From: Ypsolopha sequella
Taxonomy: Eukaryota; Arthropoda; Insecta; Lepidoptera; Ypsolophidae
Length of the DNA stretch: 64,000 nucleotides
Reading direction: 5' to 3'
Assembly (NCBI GenBank): GCA_934047225.1
Contig: OW203998.1
Coordinates: forward strand, 15,453,280-15,517,279
A model generated the notes under the pieces. The model saw only the letters and a program-made list of their open reading frames with translations. It did not search any database and was not told where the DNA came from. The translations under genes and the position numbers were made by a program. Below are positions 1 to 11,681 of this stretch, piece after piece (positions within the stretch are counted from its first letter, which is position 1; each line of letters opens with the position of its first letter).

Positions 1-3000
1 TTCAGATTTATTCCATATCGATGTCTCGAGAGAGTGTAATTCAATCGGCCAGAGTTGGCGCTGTGAATAATTATTCTGAATACGTTATTGAGGCATCAGC
101 CCCGGACCGATACTCTGCAATAAGTCACCAGTACCTCAAGGGAACCCTCGGTTGCTCTACCTTCATAATTGAAAATTGAAATTTGTTTAGGACAGCGCTG
201 CGTTCCTAATTTGATTTCGGCGGCGCGACGCTCCAATCGGAAAGCCATAACAATAAATATTGAAACACAACTTGAGTTGGATCTCTATTTGTTCCCACAA
301 TCGTACAGTGATTGTGTTAGCGAAACCGCACTCGTTGAATTGCTGTTATGGGTGGCATTAGCTGCGAAATAATCAAGTTGGAAATTCTGTTATTATCAAC
401 AGAGGTGGGACTGATTATAAAAGGGATTTTATGGCAACACTGTAGCGTCGTAACTTCGCCGTTACCTGGCAACCCCACACCCCGTGTCATTCGAGTATCT
501 CACATTTATTTGTTATTTATTAGCAGTAAAACCGCCTCTTCTGGGTCATTTATGAAATCATGGAATGCAGGGTTATCCGACATCAAAATATGTTACAAAC
601 TTTAACAAAAAATGTATAATAAGTTTAATATAAATACATAATTATTTTTATATGAATAGATAAGCTAAGTTCTAAAAGAGTTTCTCGAGTCCAAATTTGA
701 AATCTTCCCAAAACGAGTATCATACGTGAAGGCTTATTTTTCGTTATGCTTTCCCCTTTTCTACAAATAACTGGATACTACGTATTTCTAGCATAGTGGT
801 ACTATCCACTGGAGGTAAACTGCACGATAAATACATTCTCTATTTCTCATGGGACAGAGCCCAAAATGTGCAGTTTCACATGTTGTCGATAGTATTTTAG
901 GGGTCCGTTCCCCCTTAGCCTTGGGAGCCATTTCTTCTGCCAGAGGGCTCCCGTTAGAGCGCATAACTCGCAAATTTCCGCATCTCGACACAGCAAGGCA
1001 ATAAACTGCATGATCTTACGTTTGTTTCAATGTGGATGCTGGTTGCAAATATTGTATTTTGGTTTAATGAAACAAAACGCTTTAACTATCTGTATTTTAG
1101 TAGATTGTTTTTTTATACAGAAAAACGGTGTATTTTTTGTATAAAGAGTCTGTTAATCAAACCTTGCAAAATATATAAAGTGAATTAAATTAGAGCATTT
1201 CTTTTCCGAAAAAATTAACTTTAAAATTTTACACAATAATATTTTTTTACAAGACTGCATTTGTATTTCAGCCATCTTTTAATTTCAAATGTAAGGAAAG
1301 TATGCAACGTTGACATTGCAACACTAAAATAAGAATAATAAAATCATTCCAAGTTTAATTACATCAAAATCGTAAGTATCATAACCCTTGCAACTCCACT
1401 AAAGACGACACTTAATCATCATTTCGTCGGATAGAAAACGTACACCCGACAACACTATATTGGCAATATCCAAGAAGCCTCAATACAATGAAGCACACGA
1501 CACGTACAGTTATTAGCTGGGGGCTCATCCCCCTTCCGTGTCACTCAGTCACCTATCGCAGTATCACTAGTGAGGTACTTTTATCCCCCCTCCTCCCTAC
1601 TAATCACGGAGGATGTGGCATAGACGCGGCATGCATATTTATGTCCTTACATTCTCCACCTTCGATCACCAAACCTTGGAACGTGGAGGTTTTTCATTTA
1701 GTACATTCATTTTGGGGTCCAGGTAGGGTCTTAATGTTTGATGAGATCTGATTCGGACTCCTTAATTTTCTGTACGGGGTTTATTAAATAGAGTCCAGTC
1801 ACGTCTGAGTTGTATTCGATACTAATTAAATTGTGTTGGTATCGATTAGGTTATCAGATTGAGGGCTAGTGGAAAACTACATACGGGTATGTTGGTTAGA
1901 AATAGGTTGAAATGAAGGGACAGACGAATTTATTCTGCAAGTAAAGTACACAATAGATTTAAGCTGGGGGTGGAGGTCGATGAGTCATAAAACGTTACAC
2001 ACACCTCCATCCTGCTAATTAAAAACTTCTCTACCGAAAAGAAAATCCAATAAAAAATAATTACTCTCCCTTTAGTTAACAAATCGACGACGCTTTATAC
2101 GAAGGCAGAGAATTTGCATGCGAAAAAAGTGTAAATAAATATTTTGGAGGAATTAAATTCCAAGCGGATGGTAACGCTTAACTGGGGAATTCTTAGTGCA
2201 CTCTAATCGGGGAAGCGGGGTTAATTAAATATACTGGGAGGGGCTCATTTTCATGAAATTATTTGATCTTGCGGGCTCGGCCCAATTTACCCCGTTTCAT
2301 TATTATTGTGTGCAGCTGCAATTCAAGCTTCTTATTTGAGAACGATTTTAACAGCTATGACTCTGCAATAAAATCTGCCGATAGGTAGCTTGTCATGCTG
2401 GCATCTGTACTATATTTTTGACGTCCATCTCTATACAAAGTTTATTTGTACCAGACGTACATAAAGTTTGCTTTAGTACCGTTGGACTGAGATTTCCTTA
2501 GAGTGTAATAAACGTTGCAATATTTGTACTAAACTTAGTTATGGCGGGGACGTATCATCAGTTTCACTGTCAAGTTCTTACAAGTAGCTCATTAAAATGA
2601 TAAAGTCCATTATAATTCCAACATGAACGCAATTTACCTATAGTTAGAGCAGCTTAAGGGGTATATAGTCTTAAATTACAGTGCCTGCCGAAAATAATGG
2701 ATAGTGGGGTATTACAGTGTTACCTAAGCAAACACAGAAGATTTATAATCCTCGAGTGCATACGACAGGCTGCATAATTTAATAATTTCGACCTCACACC
2801 CTTGATTAAAATTTTGCAATAACGCATAGCAAGACTCGAAGGGCGCGGAGAAAATTAAACGGGCAATAATAATTTAGTTACGCCAGTTTCATGATTACAA
2901 TCTTACAATTAATTAGTAAAAGTTCTTCGTTAAGGGTTGCTGCTTCTTTCGATCGTTCATCACAGTTTATTATTGGTCTGTGTTCGTTGAAGTGAGTGCT

Positions 3001-3512
3001 TGAACCTTGCATATTTTAAACACAAATTATGTTCAGAACACGTTTGGAACGGGGTAAAGGGGTGAATTTGTTGACTTAGCAGAGCAGTAAGTTCTTATTT
3101 ATGTGCCTGCCTGATGTCTCACCGCCTGGTCTCCATTATAATATAGCGTAATGTAAATGAACACTGTAGTAATAAAAAAAAGCATTTTCTTATAAAAATA
3201 AACAAACAAAATAAAATTTACAAATTACTAAGATCTATTATGGTTCCAGTTTTAAGCGACGAAAATTGCCACTTTTGTGTAGTCTCTTTTGTGGAATTGG
3301 CAAACTTTCTTGGATTAAAGTACGAGTAAATAAATTTATTTGTATGATGCAAGACTACCCAAAATTGTGCTAGGCTTGGTAGATCGCGGAAGAAATATTG
3401 TCTACCTCTATTTTTAGCCATCCCTAAATACTTTCTAATCACATATCGCTTGTTTCTATTGGAGCAAGTAACAGAGTTCATACAATTCCTGGCATCATCC
3501 TTTAATAATGCA
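1..3512. other. Gene-free AT-rich stretch
   Basis: No gene, RNA or mobile element is recognised here. Open frames are all about 100 codons or shorter, on both strands, and lack recognisable motifs. A modestly GC-richer patch near 880-990 and another near 1500-1640 stand out by composition only. I see no repeat copy shared with the rest of the window. Confidence 0.5.
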
Positions 3513-3703
3513 CCCGAATTCATACTGGAGACTTTGTTAGCGATCAGATGTTTTTGTTCCCGTACGAACTACTAGTGCAAATACAATTCCTACTGGTACA
3601 GGCAGTACGGGAGCAAAAATTTTTTTTTTAAGTTCACCTAAAAGGTCATTAAACATTGTTCCTGATCACTAACCGAGTCTTTAATGTGAATTCAGGCGGT
3701 TGA
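3513..3703. mobile_element. Miniature inverted-repeat element, diverged
   Basis: The two ends are inverted copies of about 32 bp: GAATTCATACTGGAGACTTT at the left and its diverged complement ending CTGATCACTAACCGAG...GAATTC at the right. A second inverted pair (TTTTTGTTCCCGTAC / GTACGGGAGCAAAAA) lies inside. The AATTCATACTGGAG...GATCAG core is also found in the terminal repeats of the element at 15282-15541, so the two look like relatives. There is no coding capacity. Exact ends and target duplication are not clear. Confidence 0.55.
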
Positions 3704-4385
3704 TTAAATTTCACCTTATTTAACGCAAAAAATAGCAACTAGCTAAAACAAAATATACAAATATTGTACTCTACGATAAAAAACAAATTTTTAAATTATA
3801 TTATAGTATCTTCATAATAATTGATCATCAAATTAGCTGTAAATTAGGCATTATAAATATTTCTTACAATTTCGACCCTCAAGGATCGATGAATAGTGCC
3901 TGCAACCGAACACCAATTTCTATTTTATGGACAGTACTGCTGACGCAGTAGGTTTCCGTCCTCCACCACCTTCGATCAGACTTCCATAATTGCAGGAGTG
4001 TGAACAGTTTTGTGGACCGTCGACCGACGGTGGTGGTTACAGGCTCAATTTAGCAATTACAGCAAGTTGACTTAGGGTTACCGCCAAACAGGTATTTTGT
4101 AAAAATCTATTCATATATTTTTAATAAATGAAAAAATATTTACATCACTACATAAAGATTATACGATGTGGAAGAACATAAAAGTTGTCAAGTGATTATC
4201 AAATAAGCCAAATATAGACCAGAGATTTCTTAATTTAATGTTCTTTCTCATTATAAGGATCTTTGTTTGATTTTCTTCAATCACTAGTTTTAGTTTACAG
4301 AAATGCGAGTATAAAATTTAGTAATTTCTAAAATTGCACTATAGATTTTTAAACAAGTGTACTTTGTATTTGGATTTATCTAACA
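3704..4385. other. Gene-free AT-rich stretch
   Basis: Nothing recognisable beyond AT-rich sequence and a GC-richer patch at about 3955-4080 with short local dyads (for example GTCGACCGAC). No ORF of interest. Confidence 0.45.
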
Positions 4386-4397
4386 TTGTTGTGGAAT
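4386..4397. repeat. Target-site duplication, left copy, of SINE A
   Basis: TTGTTGTGGAAT is repeated exactly at 4749-4760, directly flanking the element between them. A 12-bp direct repeat is the size expected for target-primed reverse transcription. Confidence 0.75.
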
Positions 4398-4748
4398 CAT
4401 CCATCCATCAGCCTAGTTCGTCTACTGCTGGATGTAGTCCTACTTCCAGGACTTTGCCACTCCCAGCGGTCATCCTGGTAGAATTGCCCATACTCACACA
4501 CGGTGGGTTGGTGAGCGTGGTGCCAGAACCCTCGCAGCAGTGACGCCGCTGCCCGTCACCAGTCTGTTCCATATAAGGCCCGGTTATTAGGGATGAATAT
4601 ACCGCCATACATCGGTCCCAGGCATGGTGGGCCTCCTAGTTTTTTGCCTGTGAGTTGTCCTCTTACTCTGCCCGAATTACTTCGAGGGGGTCTCCAAGTA
4701 AGATGGTGGTACTTCCACAGTCGATCCCGGCATCAGCTCTACCACCTT
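4398..4748 (-). mobile_element. SINE-like retroelement, copy A, with RTE-type 3' end
   Basis: A 351-bp element read on the minus strand, from AAAGGTGGTAGAGCTGATGC to a (GATG)n tail at 4398. It is flanked by an exact 12-bp duplication. Copy B at 16980-17296 on the plus strand begins at the same place (AGGTGGTAGAGCTGATGCC) and has its own 9-bp duplication. A fixed 5' start in two independent insertions argues for a SINE, not a randomly 5'-truncated LINE. The last ~50 bp (CATCCAGCAGTAGACGAAC then GGCTGATGGATGG) resembles the 3' end of the RTE LINE fragment at 56294-56547, as expected if that LINE's enzymes mobilise it. The head is not an obvious tRNA. Copy A contains about 35 bp (GCGAGGGTTCTGGCACC region) that copy B lacks. 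No protein is expected. Confidence 0.75.
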
Positions 4749-4760
4749 TTGTTGTGGAAT
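4749..4760. repeat. Target-site duplication, right copy, of SINE A
   Basis: Exact repeat of the TTGTTGTGGAAT at 4386-4397. Confidence 0.75.
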
Positions 4761-5876
4761 AATACGATTTATATATTCGTGATGTTTTGAAATGACCTTA
4801 CCACCATGTAACTTGATATTGTGGATTTACCTAAAACAAACAACAAAAGAAATCAGTACATATTTTCATAAAACACACATCATTATCGTGGGCTTTTTCG
4901 TCTATTTCAGACGGTATAAGCAATGCCCAAACACAACTGATATCAGAACATTACATTTTATACTACTTATTAAAGACATAAATTCACTTACGTACGAGTT
5001 AACGGAAAAATTTGTCAGAAAATAAGAATTTATTTTTATAACATGACAACCCTTAAATTCCTCACACCCGTTTACAAATGCTATTCTTAGCTGTAATTAC
5101 ACGAATTAAGTTATGGTGTCTGTCAACTTTGTACTATTTCGCCGTGACTTTTAGACACATTATCATCAAAACACGTCTCTATTGCCTTTTAATTAAAGTT
5201 CAGCTATTTTAAGCTGGTAAGAAGGAAACTCAAGCTGTAGAGTTGAAGGTGAAATTAGTGGGACATGCTATTGAAGTTATCAATTAGAGAACGAAGCCGA
5301 AATGTTTTATTCATCAGTCTGGGCTTTTCTTCTTGAAAACTTTTAATCGATTTTCTTGTCGCATTCGGTCGGCTACGAAGTTCTAAAATTAAAACCACAG
5401 ATCAGCTACCTTTTTTGCGTCCCAATAGATATATAGAAATGTCGTTTGGGGTAAAACTGTGAAAATTTCGGCTTATGCAGCTTAAGAGGCTACACAATGC
5501 TAAACATCAGTTTTGATGGTAAAGATTCGAAAAAAATATGGCTCGTTTTTTGACTAATTAAAGTAGCTACAGCTAGAGGGTGCCAGTAAAACGTGTTGAA
5601 CGTACGTTAAAATTACAAAAAATGGTTTAAACTAGGTAACTAAAACTAGTGAACTCAATTGATGTTAGATATGAATTAAATATAATAAATAAGGTAAAAT
5701 CTATTAATAGCAATGCTACATCGATAAATTCCGCACGTACTATCGCGTACTATGTGTCGACTCAGCAGCAGGTCAGCAGCGTCGTCGACTAAGTGACGTC
5801 GACGTCGTTGATGACTTCCTAGTCATCAAAATGCTGCGCTTGCAAGGTTTTCCGATGGATATGAATGTAGGCACGT
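4761..5876. other. Gene-free stretch
   Basis: AT-rich with no recognised gene. Near 5755-5825 there is a GC-richer patch with several GTCGAC/GACGTC words (GTGACGTCGACGTCGTTG), partly self-complementary, directly upstream of the LINE insertion. It could be part of an older element or a CRE-like site cluster; I cannot decide. Confidence 0.4.
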
Positions 5877-5889
5877 AACGTACGTAACA
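5877..5889. repeat. Target-site duplication, left copy, of truncated LINE
   Basis: AACGTACGTAACA matches 6719-6731 exactly over 13 bp and brackets the RNase H-bearing LINE fragment. Confidence 0.85.
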
Positions 5890-6718
5890 TGCCATCATGA
5901 AATGCGCCAGTATGGTACTCTCAAGGTCGGACATAAACGAGAAAACATTCATTATTTACTCGGACAGCCAAGCAGCACTTCTTGCGCTTAAAAATCCAGT
6001 AAATAAATCGGCTCTAGTAAGAGAGTGTAAAAATACACTCAATAAGCTAGGTGAAAAAACTGAAACAATAGTAGCCTGGGTCCCAGGACATCAAGGAGTT
6101 GAAGGTAATGAAAAAGCAGACGACTTAGCAAGAGAAGGTGCAGAGGATAGGTTCATTGGACCTGAACCTAGGCTTCCTATTCCGGCACACTTCACTAATA
6201 AGGTAATAAGCCATCTGGCTTCAGTAGAATCAGCAGATGAATGGAGGAACATTGAGGGCTGTTGACAGTCGAAAATGTTTCTCTCGACTATCGTCTACAA
6301 AAAAGTAAGGTAGACTCTTAATCTAAGTAGATACAATCTAGGTACGTTGGTGGGTATTCTAACTGGCCACTGTAGGCTGAACAGACATCTGTCAATATTG
6401 AAGGTACAGGAGGACTCCTCTTGCCCGCACTGCGGCGAGGAGGAAACGAGTAAGCGCTACTTAGGTGAATGCTTTATATATTCAAGCCTAAGATGGGAAG
6501 TATTTGGTAATGATCATATTAAAGAAGAAGACCTCAAGTGCCTTGGGTACTCAGACATATTAAGATATATTAAGAGAAGTGGAATACTTGAGGAGGGAAT
6601 GCAACTGGGACAATAGGATACCAAAGCTCCAAGCAATGGGAATTGGATGGAATAGCTCCAACTGGAGAGCCGACCATCCACCTGTGCCCAGCAGGCGTCC
6701 CACCTCTAAATCATCATC
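5890..6718 (+). mobile_element. 5'-truncated non-LTR retrotransposon (LINE)
   Basis: An 829-bp insertion between exact 13-bp duplications. It starts abruptly inside an RNase H domain and ends in a short (ATC)n tail, which is the signature of incomplete target-primed reverse transcription. It keeps only the C-terminal RNase H and Cys-rich tail region of the second ORF; endonuclease and reverse transcriptase were never copied. It could not move by itself. The duplication is still perfect, but the ORF already carries a stop, so it is not very recent. Confidence 0.9.
5897..6616 (+). pseudogene. LINE RNase H and C-terminal Cys-rich domain remnant
   Basis: The first frame (5897-6265) reads ...IIYSDSQAALLAL..., then WVPGHQGVEGNEKADDLARE, the hallmark active-site strands of RNase H in LINE polyproteins; the Asp of YSDSQ and the Asp of KADDLA are visible. 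The first catalytic strand is missing because of 5' truncation. A stop follows EGC at 6263. Reading on in the same family pattern, 6272-6616 gives LNLSRYNLGTLVGILTGHCR and a CPHC...EC segment; the usual His of the CxxC...H...C pattern is replaced by Tyr (SKRYLGEC). The family's role is removal of the RNA strand during retrotransposition. Clade is uncertain (Jockey/I-like arrangement). Non-functional. Confidence 0.88.
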
Positions 6719-6731
6719 AACGTACGTAACA
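6719..6731. repeat. Target-site duplication, right copy, of truncated LINE
   Basis: Exact copy of AACGTACGTAACA found at 5877-5889, directly after the ATCATCATC tail. Confidence 0.85.
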
Positions 6732-7827
6732 AACTCAAAACAATTATTAATTACACTTTATAAATGAACATACTTTCAATATTCTTTTAATTATATTACT
6801 TTTAAAAAAGCATGAATTTTAGGAAAAAAGCGATTCAGTTTCCATATTTCAAAACAGATTCAAACGAAACCAACACTCGCAGATACTAACTAGAAAAAAA
6901 AACATCTTTATTACATAAATAAATTATAGTTAATGTCCTAATATAGCCGTGATTTCAAAATAACTGAAGTTTTGCGTGCGCGGCATCTGATTGGAGCAGG
7001 ATAGACAGTTAATAAACAAAAGCGTTAGAGAAGGACTGAATTTTAGCATTGTGCAGCCCCTTAAATGTATAACGAGGTTACAAATGAAGTTTCGATTGAA
7101 AATATTCCAAATCCAAACATAGGTACCTGTCGTTCCAATTCTAAACAAGAATAGAGTGCCACAACTTTGTACCGGAGAATCACCTGAATTATAAATGCGC
7201 CATCTCCGCCAAGTTCCTTACCTTGCAGACAACATGACAAACTCTAACTGACATAGAACAGAGTTCGAAATCGATTGGTTTTGTTGTCTCATTGCCAGGG
7301 TAGGTTATAACGCGGAGTCGGCCGTGTGATTTTGAGACAATCCGATCTCGTGTATTCTCCGTTTTGGCCTCTGAATGTTTTATTAGATCGCTTTTACGTA
7401 TCGGGGTGCGTCTAATGGGCTTGCGGTGTCTTGATTATCTTGGTCTTTGTTTACCTTCCCTACATGATAACATATTTGTTATTTCCAATCGGAATAATTC
7501 GATTTTATTGTTACTGAAATTTACAGCAAAACATAAACCTTTGACATTTACAATAGCGACAATAATTTAATTTGAAGTGCAGCAAATTCTAGTAATAAAA
7601 GGCTACTTTAATTACGGTAGAGAAATCGGGGACGGTTTCCCAGGACATTTATTGGCCTGGATAAAACAATAAAGAACCGTTAACGGCATTTTAATGTGAA
7701 CAAGAACATAGTGGACAATGGACGAGGATTGGGGTCCGGCTGGTCACAGGCCTGTGGTCAGTATGAGTTTAGCAGCTTAGGGTTGGGATTGATTTGATGA
7801 CGAATTTTTATCGATATTTCAAACAAA
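6732..7827. other. Gene-free stretch
   Basis: No recognised feature. Small ORFs on both strands show no motifs. Confidence 0.45.
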
Positions 7828-8215
7828 TGTCCCAATGCCTAATTATGTTCAGTTTTACACAATACTTTTTCTACAACCATCAAAAATATCGTCTGTACGT
7901 ATAACATTTTCAACCAACAATTTCACGAAAAATGAGAAGAAGAACACTCGTTCATGAACCTCGGGTGCGTCGTTCCGTTAATGCTGCCTTGAAGTCCAAT
8001 CAGGATAAAGGGGCGTGGCTTAGAAAATAAGGTTGTGACTTATTTATCGTCTCTGTTGTTGATTGGCTCTATAGCGGTGTTATAATAAATTGGGCCAATC
8101 GCAGCGCAGAATCGCAGTGTTATAATGTAAGGTTATAACATTGAAGAAACAATTTAGGTAGTTATAAAACTGCTTCTGATATTGCAATTACCTTTTTGCG
8201 GTATGGGAGATAAAA
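7828..8215 (+). repeat. Interspersed repeat, copy 1 of inverted pair
   Basis: About 390 bp that recurs in reverse orientation at 23369-23743. Shared blocks include TGTCCCAAT...TAATT at one end, AATTTCACGAAAAATGAGAA, GGGGCGTGGCTTA, TTGGCCAATC-type CCAAT boxes around TTATAATAAATT, and TATGGGAGATAAAA at the other end. No ORF is shared. The termini (TGTCCCAAT and ATCTCCCAT on the complement) may be weak inverted ends, so a non-autonomous DNA element is possible, but no duplication is seen. Confidence 0.65.
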
Positions 8216-9055
8216 ATATTTTTTTGCCAATTAATAATTATGTTGAAAACGATTAACATAATACCGATTTACATACGTATGTGAATCTAAACCAAATCTA
8301 AATAATGTAGAAATAATGTAACGCACATTTCCACTCAATTTTAAATTATTTTGACATAGTAATGTTGTATCGATAAATAAACAATATATTACCTAAATGA
8401 ACAGCGCAGCGTAAGGGATCTCAACCTTTTTCGATTTATTTTAACCTTTACATAGAACAACATAAGAACTACAATATACCAAAATTAATAGCCACATTGT
8501 AAGAGTCTAACGCACTTGAAAATAAGAGTTAATATGCAGTGGTGTGTATTGATGGTTGGTCCGTGTACGTGGATCCACGTAGTAATAAACGTGCCCGCAT
8601 AAACTTTGAATTGCTGACCGCGCTGGACCTACGTGGCTATTGTCTTTGCCCCGCAAATTGTTGAAGAAATAAAATGAAATCTAATTTACCGCCTTACTGC
8701 ATTTATAGGAAATGCTTTACGAGAGCTGAGTCGAGTGGAATCTTTGTTTCTTTTTCTATAGACTCGGTTTTATGGCGTTTCATTTGATTAAGAAACGGCC
8801 CGAAATTTACGAGTGTATACTTATCTGGCGAATGAACTGCATGTTTTTGCAACCGCAGTATTTCTACAACAAAGTTTTGATGAAAAAGTATTTGAATGGT
8901 ATTTATTTATTAGAAAAGGCACATCAACAATGTAAACACATAACATTTATAATACACATGAAAAATTCTAAAACTAATGTTTACATATATGCACAGCATT
9001 CATAATTCATATTACGAGTATTATTAATATTCATAACAAGATTTTTTATTTTTTA
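8216..9055. other. Gene-free stretch
   Basis: AT-rich. Contains the ACGTGG palindrome listed separately. The 77-codon ORF at 8772-9005 has no recognisable motif and is probably chance. Confidence 0.4.
8566..8581. promoter_or_regulatory. 16-bp perfect palindrome with paired ACGTG cores
   Basis: TACGTGGATCCACGTA is a perfect dyad containing two opposed ACGTG cores; another ACGTGG lies at about 8632. ACGTG is the core bound by bHLH-PAS factors. Function is inference only. Confidence 0.25.
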
Positions 9056-9059
9056 TTTA

Positions 9060-9115
9060 TTTTGCCAATTTCATTGTGACTGATGCCGGACCCAGGATAG
9101 GGCCCGAAATATATC
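9060..9115 (+). repeat. Short interspersed repeat, copy 1
   Basis: The segment GACTGATGCCGGACCCAGGA...GGGCCCGAAATATAT matches the reverse complement of 53642-53690 (ACTGATGCCAGGCCCAG...GGCCCCGAAATATATTTT). It is a conserved block of a dispersed repeat; element ends are not determined. Confidence 0.5.
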
Positions 9116-9143
9116 TACAGTAACTTGCATTTTATTTTATTTA

Positions 9144-9146
<3 letters not shown>

Positions 9147-9181
<35 letters not shown>
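9147..9181. repeat. (TA)n microsatellite
   Basis: About 17 uninterrupted TA units. Confidence 0.95.
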
Positions 9182-9185
<4 letters not shown>

Positions 9186-9338
9186 CGTGATACATAAATT
9201 AAATTAAACACAAAACTAAGTGGAAAACTAAAACTAACATGCAATTAATACCTAATTTATACATTAAAAACACAAAATTAAACTAGCATGCAAGAAAGAA
9301 AACATTAAATTAGGTTGTATTGTTAATAATTTAGACTC

Positions 9339-9732
9339 AATAGTAGTTTATGCTAGAAGGGCGAAAAGGAATAAATTATGAGGACAATGGAAGTAGAGGA
9401 AAGTGTTTTAAACGTAACCGAGTAATTTACTTACTGCTTTTACGCCCGTGTATCATAATACGTTTTTCAATGCATAGTGTGAGGAAATGAAAACAAATAT
9501 AATCTTGGGAATTTTAAATTATGATTGGCTCAAAAGGACTGTATCCAGAGCCGTTAAACAGTGGAAAAAAAAGTATAACATCTATGGTACACAGGAAAAG
9601 CTGCAGGTTAGCCAACCATTGCAAATAAATAAAAATAAAAAATAATAATAAAGCTCTAGGGCAAAATAGTCGACTTTCTGTTCGGTTTTGATGCATAAAA
9701 AGTGGGCCTTTACGAGCACTTGCATTGAAAAA
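9339..9732 (+). repeat. 394-bp dispersed repeat, uninterrupted copy
   Basis: Runs from AATAGTAGTTTATGCTAGAAGG to ACGAGCACTTGCATTGAAAAA. A second copy at 58713-60956 is interrupted by two transposons, so this copy gives the empty sites: GAATTTTAAATTATGATTGG for the TTAA insertion and AAAGCTCTAGGGCAAAATAG for the hAT insertion. Internally, GGCGAAAAGGAATAAATT pairs with GAGTAATTT...TTACGCCC as a hairpin. Both copies conserve a frame reading KRTVSR.VKQWKKKYNIYG near 9534-9590, which could be a coding remnant. Class not determined. Confidence 0.75.
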
Positions 9733-10424
9733 GAATTAAAACTATCTCAAAAAATATCTATTTCGTAAGTACATGGTACATCTAACATGGTACGAGACAT
9801 TATTAATTATATTGCATGTTTATGTCAAGCCCTGTTTGAAATTTTTTATATTTTTACACATTTTCTCCAAAAACAGAAATCAAGACAAATAACGTGAATG
9901 TCTACTCACCCCTAAAAAGTGACAAGGCTAAGATACATCATACTTAACATAAGACAAACAGCCAGCGTGGCACATTTCTCCATTCCTCACAATTTATGTC
10001 ACCTTATTCTATTCGAACCTCCTTTCACATACATTAGCCCTGGACAATAGAAATTGGGAACATATTTGCAGATAACACAGTTACGGAAAATCGGGGGAAC
10101 AAGGGGAATTGCATTGCGTCCATACAAACAGAAAAATGGCCTGGGGCTGCAGAATGTCCCAGAAATACATTAGTAGTATTAGAAACGACATTAAGGGCGG
10201 ACCGACCGATTACAATTAGGGGGGTTCAGTCTAGCCTTAAGGGGAATTAACAGTGCATATCGTGTTAGCAGTGCTTTAAAGTATTTTCTTTGCCATTGTC
10301 ACCTTGTTTGCTAAAATATTCAGATTCGAACTAAATGATTTAAAAAAAAGGAAAAGGTAATTTGAAATAAAATCGAATATAAACAATGAACTTACGAACT
10401 AGATAATGAAATAAATTTATCTTC
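9733..10424. other. Gene-free stretch
   Basis: Nothing recognised. Confidence 0.45.
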
Positions 10425-10500
10425 ACGACATGAATCCCCGAAAGGGTGTAAATCTCAAGATTGAGAGGCTAGCGTTCTAGCCTAGAGCTAACATTGCTAG
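10425..10500 (+). repeat. Fragment of dispersed repeat with CACGACATGAATCCCC core
   Basis: CACGACATGAATCCCCGAAAGGGTGT closely resembles CACGACATGAATCCCCAAGGGGGTGT at 49907-49932. The block is probably part of a dispersed lepidopteran repeat; boundaries unknown. Confidence 0.45.
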
Positions 10501-10667
10501 AACTTTCAAGTTTAAAATTTTAAAATTTTAATTTATATGTATAGAAACCAATGGAAACTTTGCTATGGCGGCATACACAAAACATAGGTAATCAGGTTTT
10601 GTTGAGTAAATTTCGCATATTTCGATTAATTAAAAAATAGCGGGTTTTTCACAATCCGGCTGCTAAA
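10501..10667 (-). mobile_element. TIR element related to 12633-12842, one end missing
   Basis: The right end, reading GTTTTTCACAATCCGGCTGC then TAAA, is the same terminal repeat as in the complete copy at 12633-12842, and the body aligns in reverse orientation (TTGTGTATGCCGCCATAGC on the complement versus TTGTGTAAACTGTCATCGC). The left terminus is missing or eroded. It lies only 6 bp from the TTAA element that follows. Confidence 0.65.
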
Positions 10668-10673
10668 CGGGTC

Positions 10674-11681
10674 TTAAGAGCCTATGCGAATTTTATTTTT
10701 GTCACTGTCACTCCAAGCGAAAAAACGCGTAGTGTGAGAGGGGCGGATTCAGGGCAAATGGGAAAAAAGTTGTTTTTATATTTTTAGTAAACAAACTCAA
10801 CTAGCTAGCAAAATTTCCAAAATAAAATATCTTGATATTGTTGAAACCCATCAAATAAAATATGTTTGAGTTCTGTACATGGCTGTTACTTGTTAAACGA
10901 GGAGAAAAAGTGTGTAAGAAGACCTCATTTCAACAATAACTTCTATCGAGGAAAGTTTATCCAAACATGTTTTCCAAAAACAAATCCCTAGATTGTACAG
11001 GATGTTTGGGGTATCGATTTAAATTTTTTCAGGGATGATAAAGGAAGTGATTTTAAACATTTCGGACTGAATTTACTCTAGTGCAAAGTTTTCGAGATAG
11101 AGACATTTTTTTTGTCTCTTTAAAAATAGGTAACTGCAATGAAATGATAATAAAACAAGAATTATGGCTATAAAACATATTATTATTTTAAATTATTACA
11201 TAATACAGATCAATTAAACAATAAAACAAGATAAATTTATTCAATGAGAAGTAAAATCAGACAAAGCTCAACAGAGTAATTATTTTCCTTCGTACTGTAT
11301 TTTGCCTTATGTTTATTTTCACATCTTTGTGAACACATTTATCTTGTTTTATTGTTATACTGAAGTGTATTTAGGAAGAACCTAAAATGAAAATGTATTT
11401 TTTAGTCATAATAGTGTTTAATTATATGCAGTAACCTATTCTTAAGTAGCCAAAACTAAACAATGTACATATTTCGAAAACTATTAAACTTTGCACAAAA
11501 GTAAATTCAGTCAAAAATGTTTAAAATCACTTCCTTTAACATCCCTGAAAATATTTACATCGATGCCCCAAACACCTTGTATAGTCAAAATGCATATACT
11601 AGAAACTGATTATAATTTTCCGTGTATTTCATGAAATACACAGAAAAGAAACATCCGTATTTTTTTTACACATCGCCTTAA
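10674..11681 (+). mobile_element. TTAA-flanked miniature element, copy 1, interrupted
   Basis: Bounded by TTAA on both sides with imperfect inverted ends (TTAAGAGCCTATGCGAA and the complement of CATCGCCTTAA). Three copies occur: this one, 15148-15853 in reverse, and the uninterrupted 419-bp copy at 39499-39917. TTAA duplication is the hallmark of piggyBac-superfamily transposition. There is no transposase, so it is non-autonomous. This copy is split by a 582-bp element at 10998-11579. Confidence 0.8.
10998..11579. mobile_element. TA-flanked long-inverted-repeat element nested in the TTAA element
   Basis: Flanked by TA on each side and absent from the uninterrupted copy at 39.8 kb (AATTATATAGTCAAAA). 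Ends are CAGGATGTTTGGGG and, on the complement, CAAGGTGTTTGGGG; the inverted match runs over about 105 bp and continues less well toward the middle, where AATAAAACAAGATAAATTTAT and ATTTATCTTGTTTTATTG pair again. TA duplication suggests Tc1/mariner-type mobilisation. No ORF. The RNA would fold into one long hairpin. Confidence 0.82.

Noticed and set aside
4334..4790. Several ORFs of 65-69 codons
   Set aside because: They are frames through the SINE copy; copy B at 17 kb does not conserve them.
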